Assembly: GCA_035610365.1 (NCBI GenBank)
Contig: CM069435.1
Span: 18,093,123 to 18,157,122, forward strand
Reading direction: 5' to 3'
DNA length: 64,000 nt
Origin: Aquatica leii
Lineage: Eukaryota > Arthropoda > Insecta > Coleoptera > Lampyridae
Part shown: piece by piece, positions 48,275 to 60,200 of the stretch
How the letters are laid out: every line of letters begins with the position of its first letter
Position numbering within the stretch: the first letter of the stretch is position 1
The notes under the pieces: generated by a model
Told to the model about the DNA's origin: nothing
Seen by the model: only the letters and a program-made list of their open reading frames with translations
The model's database searches: none
Made by a program: the position numbers and the translations under genes

Positions 48275-49135
48275 GATGACAGCTTTAAATTCCAACACAT
48301 ATAAATAGGTCCACAAACATCATTATATTAACCAGAAGAAGAGTTTGTTAACTGACGGCCTGTCAGTGGGTACTGGGCAGGGGTGGGCAAAATACACCTT
48401 GTTAGGTAATTGAAATACAAAATACAAATTACATTAATATTCTGTATTTAAAATACTAGATACAAGATATAGAATACAAAATTTCGAAAATACAAAATAT
48501 AAAATAGTATTTCAATTACAATTAAAAATACAAATTACTTTGTAAGACAAAAGTAACGTGTAAATAATCTTCATTCACTTGACAAATTTAACTACTCTTT
48601 TATTTAATAAAAAAAAGTTATTTTCCTTCAAAAAAACTAATTTTTTAAATTGTTTGTATAATAAACTACGTATAGTTAGTGAATGTATAAAATTTGCAAA
48701 TGAAAATAGACGTTCTACTTGTGCCGAAAAACATAAACTTGTATTGAATTGAATTTTATAAACATTTTTTTTACTGTCCGATATGATTTTAAATTAAGAA
48801 ACGGTTATAACGTATAAAATTAACGGTTTACTGATTTACGTTAGACTCGAGTAATTGATGTAATTGAAATACTCAAAATACATCAAACAATGTATTTGAA
48901 ATACAAATTACAAAATACTATTTTGCATTGTATCTAAATATAAATTACAAAATACAATTGTATTTTAAATACTATATTTGAAATACAAGTAATTCGTTAC
49001 TGCCCAGCACTGGTACTGGGGTTCTGGTTGCGGAAGCAACCCAAGTTAAAACGAGGGCCAAAAATACACACATCACAATATATCAAAAAAATGTTATAAA
49101 ATGTAGGGTAAGCAACCTACCTCGACTTTAATACA
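48275..49135 (+). repeat. Direct repeat, second copy (interrupted)
   Basis: The outer parts 48275-48377 and 49013-49135 together correspond to 47589-47805. The first part ends in GTACTGGG and the second restarts with the same octamer, the target duplication of the inserted MITE. Confidence 0.65.
48378..49012. mobile_element. hAT MITE, 635 bp, with 8-bp target duplication
   Basis: Termini are CAGGGGTGGGCAAAATAC and the inverted GTTACTGCCCAGCACTG. GTACTGGG flanks both ends (48370-48377 and 49013-49020). The uninterrupted sister copy of the target at 47589-47805 confirms the insertion. Subterminal regions are packed with AAATACAAAATACA-type repeats on both sides, probable transposase-binding sites. 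No coding sequence, so mobilisation would need an autonomous hAT. Confidence 0.88.
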
Positions 49136-49189
49136 TAAAATCAGGCACTTGTATATATCATAGACCTAAGATACACTATATTACATTTT

Positions 49190-51030
49190 ACAAGGCAATG
49201 CATCGGCTGGTGTTTTTCCTAAACTGATCGATGACTTCCTCGACGGAACACTTAATGTCGAGATGGGTGTTTATTAGTGCACGTCCACTTAGACGATCCT
49301 CATTTATAGTCTACCTCAACCACGTCTTCGTACGACGCAAGGTAGAGAAATTACTCTCTACCGTGGCTATCGATACAGGGAGACAAGCGAGCATTGTGTA
49401 CAGTTTTTTTTTTTTTTTTGAAGGGTCGGATATCCTTTACTGGAGCACACATCTAGCGTTTCCATTACTGAATCCACATTCTTTACGTATTTCATGCGTA
49501 TCTGCCTGTATTGAACCACCTCTGCTATCAGTTTTTTCTTGATCATGTATGGTGGTTTGTCAGAAATGGGACAACATGTAGGCAGTCTTCCAATTTTTCT
49601 GTCAAGTTTTTAGAAGCGACGTTTTTTAACTGAGAAGGCAAAATAATATTTAATTTCAATAGTATAACATTTTAGACACAAAACCGTTTCTTTATGTCAG
49701 CTGTTACGTGGTCTAATGTAGGTACAAAGCTATCGGGTCGTCATTTACGTCAAAATGTGCGCTATGATTTTGTCTCTTACCAAGACGTGGGATGCAGATC
49801 TACATTTATAGTTCTTTTATTGCTGCTTTAGTTTATATTACGATACGAGCGAAGTGTATCTCAGAATTGGTTCGCATCTCGTCATACTGATTTAGGGTAG
49901 CTTCTATTCTCATGTTAGTTGTAGCAACGTCCATGGTAGAATTCTATAGAATTTTGCTTAGAGGATATCTACCGCTCATTATGTCACTTAACGAGAAGAG
50001 CGCGATGATTAAGTTTGAGTTTGACTTGACTCTAATAAGATGTTGTTCTCTCGTAGAAAAGATTGGAGTATCGGCTGCAAATTGTAAGATTGTGTCGTAA
50101 CGATCGACCCATCTTGTTTGACAAAGTTCTAGCAGTGAGCGTTTGAGGTAGAATTTTAATGGGCCAAATCGCTTACTTGAAGTTGTAAAAAATGCCACAA
50201 CTTCTTCAATAGTACCAAGAGCATTTCTCACTTTGAGAGATAGCCAAATTGAGTTAATGGTTACGACATGATGATACTCTGGCATTAATTGCTTGCTTCC
50301 GAATTGTCATCACGGCTCCTTTCAACTCGGACATATTCACAGAGCGCCCATCACACCCATTACCCAAATAATTTTTCAGTACAAAAGACAGGACTTTCCA
50401 TTTATTTAAGTACTGTATTTCCTAATACTTCATCTGTGATACTGTGCTGGTATGCTTCGGTTTTTATTGTGATCGTGAATATCTACAAAATCCAAAAATA
50501 TTTTCTTTAACTTTATAGAAAACATTTTTAAAATATATAAATACAATATTTTTAAAACGCGACAAAAAAATTTTTTTTTAAAAACATATTTTATTTTAAC
50601 TATTTTAAAACGTAACGTTTTTAAAACATGAAAAAAAACGTTTTCTTGCTGATTGGCCACATCACTAGTAAGCTATCTTATATTGCTTATATTGATATAG
50701 GTTTATGTATATGACCGTGTAGATGTAGACACTTAGAGCTGGGATGTCTGATCTGTTGATGTCGTTAATTCGATACTCGCCCTTACCTTAAGCTTCTTTC
50801 TCTAGGGTCTGAGTCAGTCAATCTTTAGTAGACTGATCGGCACAGGAGTTAACTACAGAGAATCTGGGAGCAGATTCTCTTTTCGTTAATGTGTCCTGTT
50901 TGCACTCAATATATTTTGTTTAAGACCGTTTGAAACCTTCTGTTCTCTTTTTCAACCCCTCTATCTATGTGGTTTTGAAGGTTCATGTGAGTTAGCGTTA
51001 AGCCGTCTGTAAAGTAAGACGTTAGATTAA
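49190..51030 (-). pseudogene. Broken hAT transposase (ZMYM/DUF4371-like), minus strand
   Basis: N-terminal pieces near 50906-51030 (LTLTHMNLQNHIDRGVEKEN). The central part at 49944-50285 contains KRSLLELCQTRWVDRYDTIL, the hAT TRW signature. A region near 49700 encodes NDDPIAFVPTLDHVTADI-like sequence, and the C-terminal dimerisation domain at 49190-49400 contains LPVSIATVESNFSTLRRTKT and WLRSTINEDRLSGRALI. Stops, frame changes and an AT-rich insertion at 50300-50640 break it. hAT transposases cut and paste with 8-bp target duplications. I did not find this copy's own termini. Confidence 0.75.
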
Positions 51031-51104
51031 AAATTGTTAATTCTTTTATATCATCATCATCATCAGTTTTAGTTGCAACAAGTGAAAAAAATACAGTCCA
51101 CAAT

Positions 51105-51413
51105 TCAGTACCTTGCTACAATCGAATCAAGTACACGATTCGACAAGCAGTTACGGTACATGTCCAGAACTTGAACCAGAGCAATCTTAATAAGACCCGC
51201 CTGTTCTTCGCTTAAGACAACACCTGGATATCCTTGTGGCATTATTGCCATTCGAATATCAGACACAGCCGTAGCATAAGAGGTGAAGGGTCCCACTCTT
51301 CTACTTTTATTTGTTGGCGGTTGTGCCGCTGTAGTTAAAGTACTGCCTTCTGATCGGTTGTGTTTTGAGCCCCCGATCTTTTGATTTGACTGCTTTCTTG
51401 TTGAAGGGTGCAT
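51105..51413 (-). pseudogene. Possible LINE ORF1 fragment
   Basis: 102 codons with a basic Ser/Thr-rich start (MHPSTRKQSNQKIGGSKHNR) followed by FTSYATAVSDIRMAIMPQGY and LSEEQAGLIKIALVQVL. A SYA...DIRMAI....YP...LSEEQA pattern resembles gag-like ORF1 proteins of insect LINEs. No zinc knuckles remain. The assignment is tentative. Confidence 0.35.
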
Positions 51414-51539
51414 TTTTGCTGCAGAAGTTTTTCCTTGCGAAGCTTCCTTCTAGCACCACTTAAAAGTTTCTTGGGTTGGTGTTTCTTTTCAGAGTCCCCT
51501 GTTTAATTCGTTTACATGGTAATCTCACGAGAAAGGAGG

Positions 51540-51760
51540 ATATGTAAAAAATCATATGCAGTGACGGTATGCACTTTGTACTCGGGGAAGCCCATACATT
51601 ACACACCGTACGCCAATTCTGCCATCAGAAATACCCAAATAGGCAACTTCCAAACGCTTGCACGTTTGAGCTGTTTATCAATGCTTGCGGGATAAGGGGT
51701 CTTTTGAAGGACGGCATCATGACCGCGGTCAACCATTTTGGGTTCGACAACCTGCATTAG
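51540..51760 (+). pseudogene. Mariner DUF4817 helix-turn-helix fragment
   Basis: Plus strand MHFVLGEAHTLHTVRQFCHQ followed by KYPNRQLPNACTFELFINAC matches the arthropod mariner DUF4817 helix-turn-helix (pattern: MHF.YG....N...A...Y...FPNR..P...TF). The DDE domain is absent downstream. Confidence 0.65.
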
Positions 51761-51769
51761 AGAAAGCGG

Positions 51770-54430
51770 TTTGAGAAGAATCCGTGAACCAGTACGCGCT
51801 TTATAGCTAGTGAACGTAAAGTGCGACGACTAACTCAGTTGTTGCGGTAAATGAGTTGTAAGCTTCGTGTTGATAAATTATAAAATTAATTTTAATAAGG
51901 CGCCCAAACGGTGAAATACTAGGTTGGGAGACACCGTTTAAATCTACTTGAAGCTGTAATAGAAAAAATGACAAGACGGAAGTGGTAACACGGAGTATAT
52001 TTATTTTATCACAGCAGATACATAATTAGCTGTATATAAATTTGATCAAACACTAGCACGTAAGTCGTATCAGACAAAATACTAAATAAGCCTTCGACTA
52101 AACAACACGTCGTACAACAAAGTCACCTTGTCGGCCTAACGTTTACATTCAGAAAAGAAACCAATTTACTTCGTAAATTAAAATACGAATCTTGAAGATC
52201 TAGAGAATCAAAGTGCATTGTATGTGACCTAACAAAACGATTGTATAATTAATTGTGTTAACAACCTAACATGTACGTACAGTCGTCCTTTCAATCGACT
52301 GACCACCAAAATACTAAGAATTCAAATAGAAAGTATAATACTTACAATTAGTTTTCCTCAAAGCATGCGACACTTTTCCAGCATTTCCTAAAACTTAATT
52401 GAAATCTAACAAAGACGTACATACGGTGTTATTACAAGTAAAACCCATTTATTTCATACGATCGCTGAAAATAAACGAATGCGCGGTGTTTCGTCCAATA
52501 CGATAATGATTGCATCCAACCACTCGAAGGTGTAGAAAGTGTTATCTACAATGACGTGACGTCAAAAAACACACGTGGATGGAAACTCGCTCAAATACAA
52601 ACTTTCACTCAAATCGCAACTATATTTTATTCCATATTCGCATATATGTGAATGATTAACAATGAAAGCCTTGTTGGGCGTACACAACGCTAGATGATGT
52701 CCACGTTATTCAAATTTTACCGGAAAAATAAATAGTGTTTACAATTTGACATTTTATCCCTATCGATGCGATGAAAAGTGGTCGTTCTAAGAATAAATTT
52801 TATACAGGGGACATTTCATACTAAAACACTTTCAACATAACAAATTGAATGTCAACCGCCATACTGTATGGCCAATTGTCCACTAAGATTTAGAACATCC
52901 ATTCAAATTACAAAAAGTTCAGTCGCCATGATACTGTCAGTGGGTTTTATGCCTGGCTTAACATGAGTTTATAAGTAAAGTTCTAAAAAACGAGCAAAAT
53001 GACAATTATTTAACATCTACCTTGGATTCCAATGTCAAGTACTAAATCTTAGATTTGTGCCACCGTCTTAAGTCTGCGGTACCAAATGTATTGACAAAAA
53101 ATGACTCTTTTCACATGCCCTATAAACTCTGAAAATATGCGCACTTATTTTAATGACACCCTATATACAGCGGGGTTTGCCTGGTGTCCCAAGACAGGGG
53201 CCAGTAACAATTGGTTTTCACGCATGTCGGCCTGTTGCTCTCCACTTTAGATGTAAGTTTGTCGCCTCTTGGTCCAGGCAATTAAGCCAAGACCCCATCA
53301 TTTATTTCACGTGAGATATGTTCACAGCAGCAAAGAATCTTTGGTTTAACTGACGTGTCTACTGCGCAACGTTAGTAGAGCATTCTTTATACCACTGTTG
53401 GACCTTGCCACGACATTACAGCTTGAGCTGGCTTTTGTGACAGCAGTATTCCAATACGTACGGATTTTAGGCTGCGATTCCAACACCTGTCAAGGTAAAT
53501 AAGGTTGTCCTGGCTCAACTTGTTAAGCTGCGTTCCATAACACCTTACTTACCCCGATAGGTAGCTCAACTCACGGGTATGTTTTAACAACTCTACATCC
53601 TCCTTCTCGATAGTAAATAAGCCGTGTTCAAATAGGGTTTGTAAACGTAGTGCAGAAAAGCTACTGCTGTACGCTCTAACAAGAGAGTTCACATAGACTT
53701 AGTATTGTATGGCGGTAGTGATAGTGCAGAAGCTTTGGAGTATTTGCGTATATCTATGATAAACTTGTTTACTGCGCGTGCGCCAAATTTTAATGCGAAC
53801 GGCAATTACGCTACTACTGTACTGCCATTCATCCTATCTGAATAAGACAGTGATTGGGAAGACGCTTCACAAGAGCGACTGATTGTTTGGTTTCTTCAGG
53901 ACTGGGACCGTCACTTTGGTCAGATGAGAAAGACGGTCAATTTGCACGGAAATCTTTCGTGCTGCTCCGGTCGTAACTGACATTAACCTTTTCCAACATC
54001 TTACTATAAGTGCTGCTCCATAAAGTTCGATTGATTAACACTTGTTTTTCGAAGAAGTTGGTCAAGTCGATGTGTAGCACTTTCTCAGTCAATTTTTGTA
54101 ACCTACTTTAGAAAAATATGGAAATTACAAAACGATAGTAACACCAAATGGCGTACAGTTTTTGCGACTGTGTAAATAAACCGTGGTTAATTAGATGGCA
54201 AAAATTTAGCCGCGTTACTCTCGGGGAATGACGGTTACTGGTCATTTATGGTTTATTGGGTTCTTGAAACATTCACTTTTTTGCCGATTGTGGCTGTGCT
54301 TTCCCATATGCAAAGAATTGGTATTCTTCTTTTGATTTTCTGGTGTTTGATGCGCTGAGAAATGTAAGAAAAAAAATTAGAATACACATTTAATAACTTA
54401 TTTAAAATAATGTACACGTATTTGTAATAA
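51770..54430. other. 2.7-kb intergenic region, nothing recognised
   Basis: No open frame of note. AATGACACCCTATATA at about 53150-53166 resembles a mariner terminal repeat, and GACGTGACGTCA near 52555 is an isolated CRE-like palindrome. I cannot tie either to a neighbour. Confidence 0.45.
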
Positions 54431-54438
54431 AATATTGT

Positions 54439-56064
54439 TTAAAAGCAACAAAAAAGACTTTTGACAAAATTCTGAAAACAAGAATTGTCACTTGTATCCT
54501 TAGAATTTGGCGTTAGAGCGCATGTAGAATTTGCTTCAGTTTCTTGTAAACCAACATTAACGTTTCTAGGGGCCGCATGTGTATTGCTACTTATGTGCCA
54601 TACGTTATTTGTACCATTCGCTATGTTTCGAAAATTGTCTTTTAAATGACGATTTTTGTAACTATCTGTAGATCCACCTGTAGATAAACTGTTTTCATGT
54701 TTACCAGTAATTTTCTTATCACCTGAAGAAGAAGCTGAGTCAAAAGAGATTAAGTTATTTGTACTTCCAGTTTGATTTTTATTGTCATACTCCGCTACAA
54801 CATTTCGTATTTTTGGTTTATTTGCGTGTGATGAAATCGTGCTGGTAGTGTAATCTTCGGAAGAAGCGTACTTGTTTACAGAATAATATTTTTCCGTTTC
54901 CAATTGGAAGGGATCAAGTATAAATTCGTCTTGTTGTGAACTACGGTTTAGTATTTGTTCTTTTGATTGCCTGTGTATGTTTTCCGAGTTTACAGAAGAA
55001 GCTTTAATTGAATGTTTAGGAAAAGTTTTTTTTGATGATGAACCGGCAGTAGAATGTGTTGATGGATCATGTGCATTAACGAAATCATGCTCTTTGGCTT
55101 TGGATTTTGGTACAGCAAGTATTAACTGATGCGTTGAAACACCTGGCTGCTTGTATAAGTTATTCGAATTAACCGGCGTTATTTTATCTTTGTTTTGTTT
55201 TTTGATTAAATTATTATCTGATGAAAATGCGCGGGCATTTGGATATTCGGCCGGAACATCTTCGTTAGCGGAATAATAATCTTCTATTTCCAGTTCTGTG
55301 CGCGGTGGTGAAGCATGATTTTGTTTTTCTTTTTCTAGTTGTTGATATAGGTCTTTTGAACTAACCCGAAAAGCACTAACTGGATAATTAGGATAAGACA
55401 CGTTCCCGTTTGGCAAAACACATTTTGGTTTAACTTTTTCTGAGTCTTTGGAAGAAACTAAACTTAAAGGGGAGTTCCCAACAATTATCTTATCTTCATT
55501 TTGTGTTTTTTTGAAATTTTTCTCTGCACCTGCAGATGTAGTAGCCGAGCTATTTTTAATTTCTGTTGCTGAGGGCGTTTGCATTAGGTTTTGATTCGAA
55601 GATTGATTCAAACGCTGCTTAGACCTGTTTCTTCTCCGTTTTTTTGAACGATTTTCGTTTACACTGTGCTTGATTTCAGAATCATTTCCTTGTCCAGGTG
55701 TATTCCGTTTATAAGATTTCTTGTAGATTTTTGTTTGTACATGTACGCCGGTAGTAGAAACATTTTCTTTAGTAGGCACTTTAGATAAATGCGTCCTAAG
55801 TTTGGGTGGTTTGAATATAAATTCGTGTTGTGGCGAGTCTTCTTCTGGTTGTTTGCATAGATCTTTTAAGCTAACGCGAGGTACACTAATTGGTTGCTTG
55901 GGATAAATTTTAACTGTTTTTTTCGGTAACTCGTTGGCGTTTAGCGGAGGAGGCTTCAACGCATAGTATTCTTCATCAAAGTCGCTTTTACTACCGTCAC
56001 TAATTGAACTTGTATCGAAAACAAATCCGTGAATTTTTAACGCTCTCAAGTCTGTATCACTCAT
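54439..56064 (-). CDS. Unrecognised acidic Ser/Asn-rich repeat protein A
   Basis: A single open frame of 541 residues from ATG at 56064 (MSDTDLRALKIHG) to TAA. I do not recognise the family. No signal peptide or membrane segment is seen. The N-terminal part has repeated modules of the form EEYYALKPPPLNANE, ...KQPISVPRVSLKDL, KQPEEDSPQHEFIF, and later SVNSENIHRQSKEQ, SSQQDEFILDPFQLETEKYY. A basic patch (SKKRRRNRSKQR) could be a nuclear signal. The last 150 residues align with protein B at 61244: STISSHANKPKIRNVVAEYD, NNVWHISSNTHA, and a tail ending QNFVKSLFCCF. The clustered C-terminal cysteines suggest S-acylation, as inference. The gene appears intronless. The protein is probably largely disordered and looks intact. 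Confidence 0.75.
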   Translation of the reverse strand: MSDTDLRALKIHGFVFDTSSISDGSKSDFDEEYYALKPPPLNANELPKKTVKIYPKQPISVPRVSLKDLCKQPEEDSPQHEFIFKPPKLRTHLSKVPTKENVSTTGVHVQTKIYKKSYKRNTPGQGNDSEIKHSVNENRSKKRRRNRSKQRLNQSSNQNLMQTPSATEIKNSSATTSAGAEKNFKKTQNEDKIIVGNSPLSLVSSKDSEKVKPKCVLPNGNVSYPNYPVSAFRVSSKDLYQQLEKEKQNHASPPRTELEIEDYYSANEDVPAEYPNARAFSSDNNLIKKQNKDKITPVNSNNLYKQPGVSTHQLILAVPKSKAKEHDFVNAHDPSTHSTAGSSSKKTFPKHSIKASSVNSENIHRQSKEQILNRSSQQDEFILDPFQLETEKYYSVNKYASSEDYTTSTISSHANKPKIRNVVAEYDNKNQTGSTNNLISFDSASSSGDKKITGKHENSLSTGGSTDSYKNRHLKDNFRNIANGTNNVWHISSNTHAAPRNVNVGLQETEANSTCALTPNSKDTSDNSCFQNFVKSLFCCF

Positions 56065-56079
56065 TGTAATTTTGAACAC

Positions 56080-56830
56080 TGTGTAAATTGTGAAAGAACG
56101 TTTGTATTATAAGATTAATCGATAACGATATCTAATCTATGAAAACTTAAATGCTATCAATTTTTGATGTAATTCTAGAAACACATAAGTAGTAGTATTT
56201 TCCAGTGACTGTAATTATAATTAACCAACATTCACAGAACAACCACACGATTTAAATTTCAAATTTCAAAAGGTAAAATAGTGATTTATGCAACTAGCGT
56301 CGAAAGTGAAGCATAGCATAACACACCCGTAGCCGTAGGCAGAGTTACATACATTATTTTTGTGCTGTTTTTTTGCAATATTAAATTTGTCAACTTTTGA
56401 CAATTAATATAAAAAATACTACTAACCCCGAAATATATAATACTCTAGTGTTTGAGTGTAAAAGATTTTTAAAACGTTTTTCTTTTAACTTTTAAAAAAA
56501 AAATTTAGAGATTTAAATAAATTGTAAGGAGAATTTAAAATGGTTTATTAGAGACTAAGGGCTAAGAACAGTTGCCAAATTATTAAACAAAATAAAATGA
56601 ATTGTAAATTAAAATGAAGGAATATGAGTTAGAAAACTAAAACAAACTTGCGGTAAAAGGTTACACCAATTAGAAACGCTAATAACTAATATTTACAAAC
56701 TAACAATAAGTCACTAATAATTGATTTATTTCGACACTTTATTTTTCACTACCACGCATTCGATAACGTAAAGGTCACTAAACTGCACTCGCGCTGATTA
56801 CACAATGAATCCCCTCGTTTGTTGCAAGTT
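56080..56830. other. Upstream region of protein A
   Basis: AT-rich. About 220 bases before the start, ACTAGCGTCGAAAGTGAAGC and the following AGCATAAC resemble 60840-60890. No TATA box is evident. Confidence 0.4.
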
Positions 56831-56852
56831 CTATTTATGTATGGTTATCTTC

Positions 56853-57218
56853 TTATCGCTTCCAGGAATTTCCTTCATTTTCTTTAATTTTCGAACACTT
56901 TTCGGAAACCGAGCGTAACACTGCCCCATCCTTAGATCCGTTCTGTCCCAGAACAGGTTCAAACTCATGCCATCTGTAAAAAGAGTCATGACGGTAAGCA
57001 CAATTCTGTCCATTTCTGCATCGTTCTCCTTGATAGAAATAACAGTACACGGTCTTGTCGTTCCCGGTCGTGTTTCTCAACTTATAGCTGCAAATCAACA
57101 CCTGAGCTCGTGTAGTCCGGAATATGACTTCTACCATATTCCGCACCATCCTCCAATCCAGTTGGTCTAAAGCGCAGCCTAGCTTAGAGACCGTCAGTTT
57201 TCTGATGTTGCTTCGCAT
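56853..57218 (-). CDS. Small CCCH zinc-finger ORF beside the Gypsy element
   Basis: 121 residues from ATG at 57218 (MRSNIRKLTVSKLGC) to a stop at 56853. The centre holds YCYFYQGERCRNGQNCAYRH, a CX7CX5CX3H zinc finger of the RNA-binding CCCH class. Its last residues (RSVSEKCSKIKENEG) match sequence upstream of the Gypsy protease at 60645-60705, so the two are related by duplication or this ORF belongs to the element. It lies downstream of the integrase remnant in the same orientation. It could be an accessory ORF of the element, part of a second copy, or a host gene fragment. Confidence 0.4.
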   Translation of the reverse strand: MRSNIRKLTVSKLGCALDQLDWRMVRNMVEVIFRTTRAQVLICSYKLRNTTGNDKTVYCYFYQGERCRNGQNCAYRHDSFYRWHEFEPVLGQNGSKDGAVLRSVSEKCSKIKENEGNSWKR

Positions 57219-57249
57219 GACGTGGTCGCTCAGGTCCAGCAAAGCGTTT

Positions 57250-60200
57250 TATAGGTCTTCTTGGTAACTAAGTAGTAGATGGACCGTTGTTGATCTTGAA
57301 TCTTCAAAACTCTTCCTGCTGTAGATCGCTGTTTTCAAAGTTCATCCAAGCGTCCAAACTTCCTCTTAAATACCACAGCAATTTCTCTGGACATGTGCAA
57401 GTCTTGGGCAACAAGAGATCTTGTTGTACTTCTGTAATCACTCCAAACCTTGCTTTCGCGGTTTTATTATAGCTGAACATGAACCACTCGAAGTCTTTCG
57501 CATGGTCCCTATCTGTCACTCTATTGCCCGTTCCCGTATCTCCATTGTCGTCCGTGTTGTTACCGGCGTAGAGGGCCAATCGATTGATGTGTACTATACC
57601 TTCGGTTTACCTCTTGGCAACTTTCGGAGGCGGTAGATAACGTCATTTATTTTCGCCAAAATGGCATAACGGTCTTCCCATTGTTTCTTTAACTTGGGAG
57701 ACAACCCTCGTTTTCGTTGTGGGTTGTACGACCAAACCAGGTCACCAAGTTGAAACTCTGCTTCTTTAGTCCTTACGTCATTTACTTCCTTACTGGCAAT
57801 TTGGATGTTCTTTTGGACGTTATCGTGGATCATCTGACGTAGTCATCCCCAACAACTTCTTCTCTAGGCTTGCATCCAAACTGAAGATCGCACGGTAACA
57901 TTATCTCACGTGCAAACATCACACAAGCAGGAGTTTGCCCGGTAGTTTCGTGAACGGATAACCCTCGTTTTCGTTGTGGGTTGTACAACCAAACCAGGTC
58001 ACCAAGTTGAAACTCTGCTTCTTTAGTCCTTACGTCATTTACTTCCTTACTGGCAATTTAGATGTTCTTTTGGACGTTATCGTAGATGATCTGACGTAGT
58101 CATCCCCAACAACTTCTTCTCTAGACTTGCATCCAAACTGAAGATCGCACGGGAACATTATCTCACGTGCAAACATCATACAAACAGGAGTTTGCCCGGT
58201 AGTTTCGTGAACGGATAACCCTCGTTTTCGTTGTAGGTTGTACAACCAAACCAGGTCACCAAGTTGAAACTCTCCTTCTATAGTTCTTATGTCATATTAA
58301 TCGTTCATACGGTCACTGGCGATTTGGATGTTCTTTCGGACGTTATCGTGGATGATCTGACGTAGTCATCCCCAACAACTTCTTCTCTAGGCTTGCATCC
58401 AAACTGAAGATCGCACGGTAACATTATCTCACGTGCAAACATCATACAAACAGGAGTTTGCCCGGTAGTTTCGTGAACGGATAATCGATACGCCTTTATG
58501 AACAGTTGTAAATATTTGTCCCAGTCTAGTTAGTGTTCGGACACCACTTACATCGTTCTGTTCGCCCATTCCACCATGCGATCTGATTGAGGATGAAGAG
58601 GAGTAGTCCTGGTCTTCTTGATTACCAGTATTCGATAGACGTTTTGAAACAGGACAGAAAAGCTCTTTCACCAACACATTCGCAACAGTTGTGGCTTCTT
58701 GATGCGGTATCGCATACGCTTCCGTCCATTTGGTGAAATAATCCATGGTGACTAGAATGTACTTGTTGCCTTGTTCAGTTTCTGGGAATGTGCAATGTCA
58801 ATTGTTACTCTTTCTGATGGACTTCCGACGTTGTGCTGTCTCATAAGAGCCTTGTGCTTTCCAATTCGTCTGTTTCCAGGCGCACCACTCCTTTACATCT
58901 TCATTGCAGTTCACCCAATAGAACCTTTCCCTGACATTTTCAAGTGTCTTCTTCACACCGAAATGTCCTCCAGAAGTTTCGTCATGCAAATGCTGCAATA
59001 CTTCTGACATTCGGCTTCTCGGCACCACTAGTTTCGTCTCGGTGCTATCGTCGCTCTCTCTCTCTTCAAGGAGTCCCACTGTGCCCAATATGCTTTCATC
59101 GTTCTACTTTGCGCACTAATTTCTTCCCAAGTTGGTCTTTGTCCATTCGTTTTGTAATTTATTATCTACTGTAGTTCCAGATCACTCTCTTGTTCTCGAC
59201 GTAGTTGAGCTGGTTGCCAATTATCGCCAATCGCCGTTGTTCTGCAAAGTATGCTAGTTTTCTCTTCTAGCCGACCACAGTTAACCGGACATGATCGTCT
59301 AGATAGGGCGTCTGCGTTGCGAGCACGATGTTGTGTATCAAAATCGTACTCCTGCAGTCGTTCAATCCATCTCGCAACTTGTCCTTCCGGGTTTCGAAAT
59401 TGAAGAAGCCATTTCAAAGCAGCATAGTCAGTCCGCAGAAGAAATTTCCGTCCATATAAGTATTTGTAGAAGTGTTCAACGGACTTGACAACAGCTAACA
59501 GTTATCTTCTAGTTACACAATAATTCCTCTCAGGCTTCGACAGGACGTTACTGAAGTATCCGATCACTCTCTGTTCTCCATTCTAAATTTGAGAAAGTAC
59601 ACCTTCTACTGCGTGGTTGCTAACATCAGTGTCCAACACAAACTTGCTCTCTGCTCGAGGATAGCTAAATATCAGTGCCGTAACTAGAGACTGCTTCAAC
59701 TTTCGAAAAGCTTTATTACAGCCGTCGTTCCAAGTAAAATTCCGTCCTTCTTTGGTAAGTCTTGTCAACGATTTCGCAATGTTGGCAAATCCCAGCACAA
59801 ATCTACGATAATGTGTACGTGCACAATCCGAGAAAACTGCAAAGTTCGTTTATCCCTTGCTATTGGCAAATGTTGGACAGCCTTAATTTTATCAGAGCTT
59901 GGGCGTCCTGGATACAAAGTGTCCTAAATACTTGACTTCTTTCGACTTAATTGCACCTCGCAATCGTTGAAACGTTTCTTTCAAATTTTTAAGTGCTCTT
60001 CGAACGATTTTCCAACCACAATCACGTCATTTAAATACACCAGGCACGTCTTCCAAGACAGTCCTCGTAAGATTTTCTCCATCAAACGCTCCAAAGTCGC
60101 AGGACCGTTGCACAATCCAAAGGGCATAACCGTAAATTGCCATAAACCAGTTTCAATCGTAAACGAAGTATTCTCGCGGTCGCATTCTAACTGGTATTAC

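Noticed and set aside
50858-50882. AGAGAATCT...AGATTCTCT hairpin
   Set aside because: A 9-base stem in AT-rich transposon debris with no partner features; likely chance.
56077-56079. Start of gene A five codons upstream of the chosen ATG
   Set aside because: The triplet there is GTG on the minus strand; the first in-frame ATG is at 56064.
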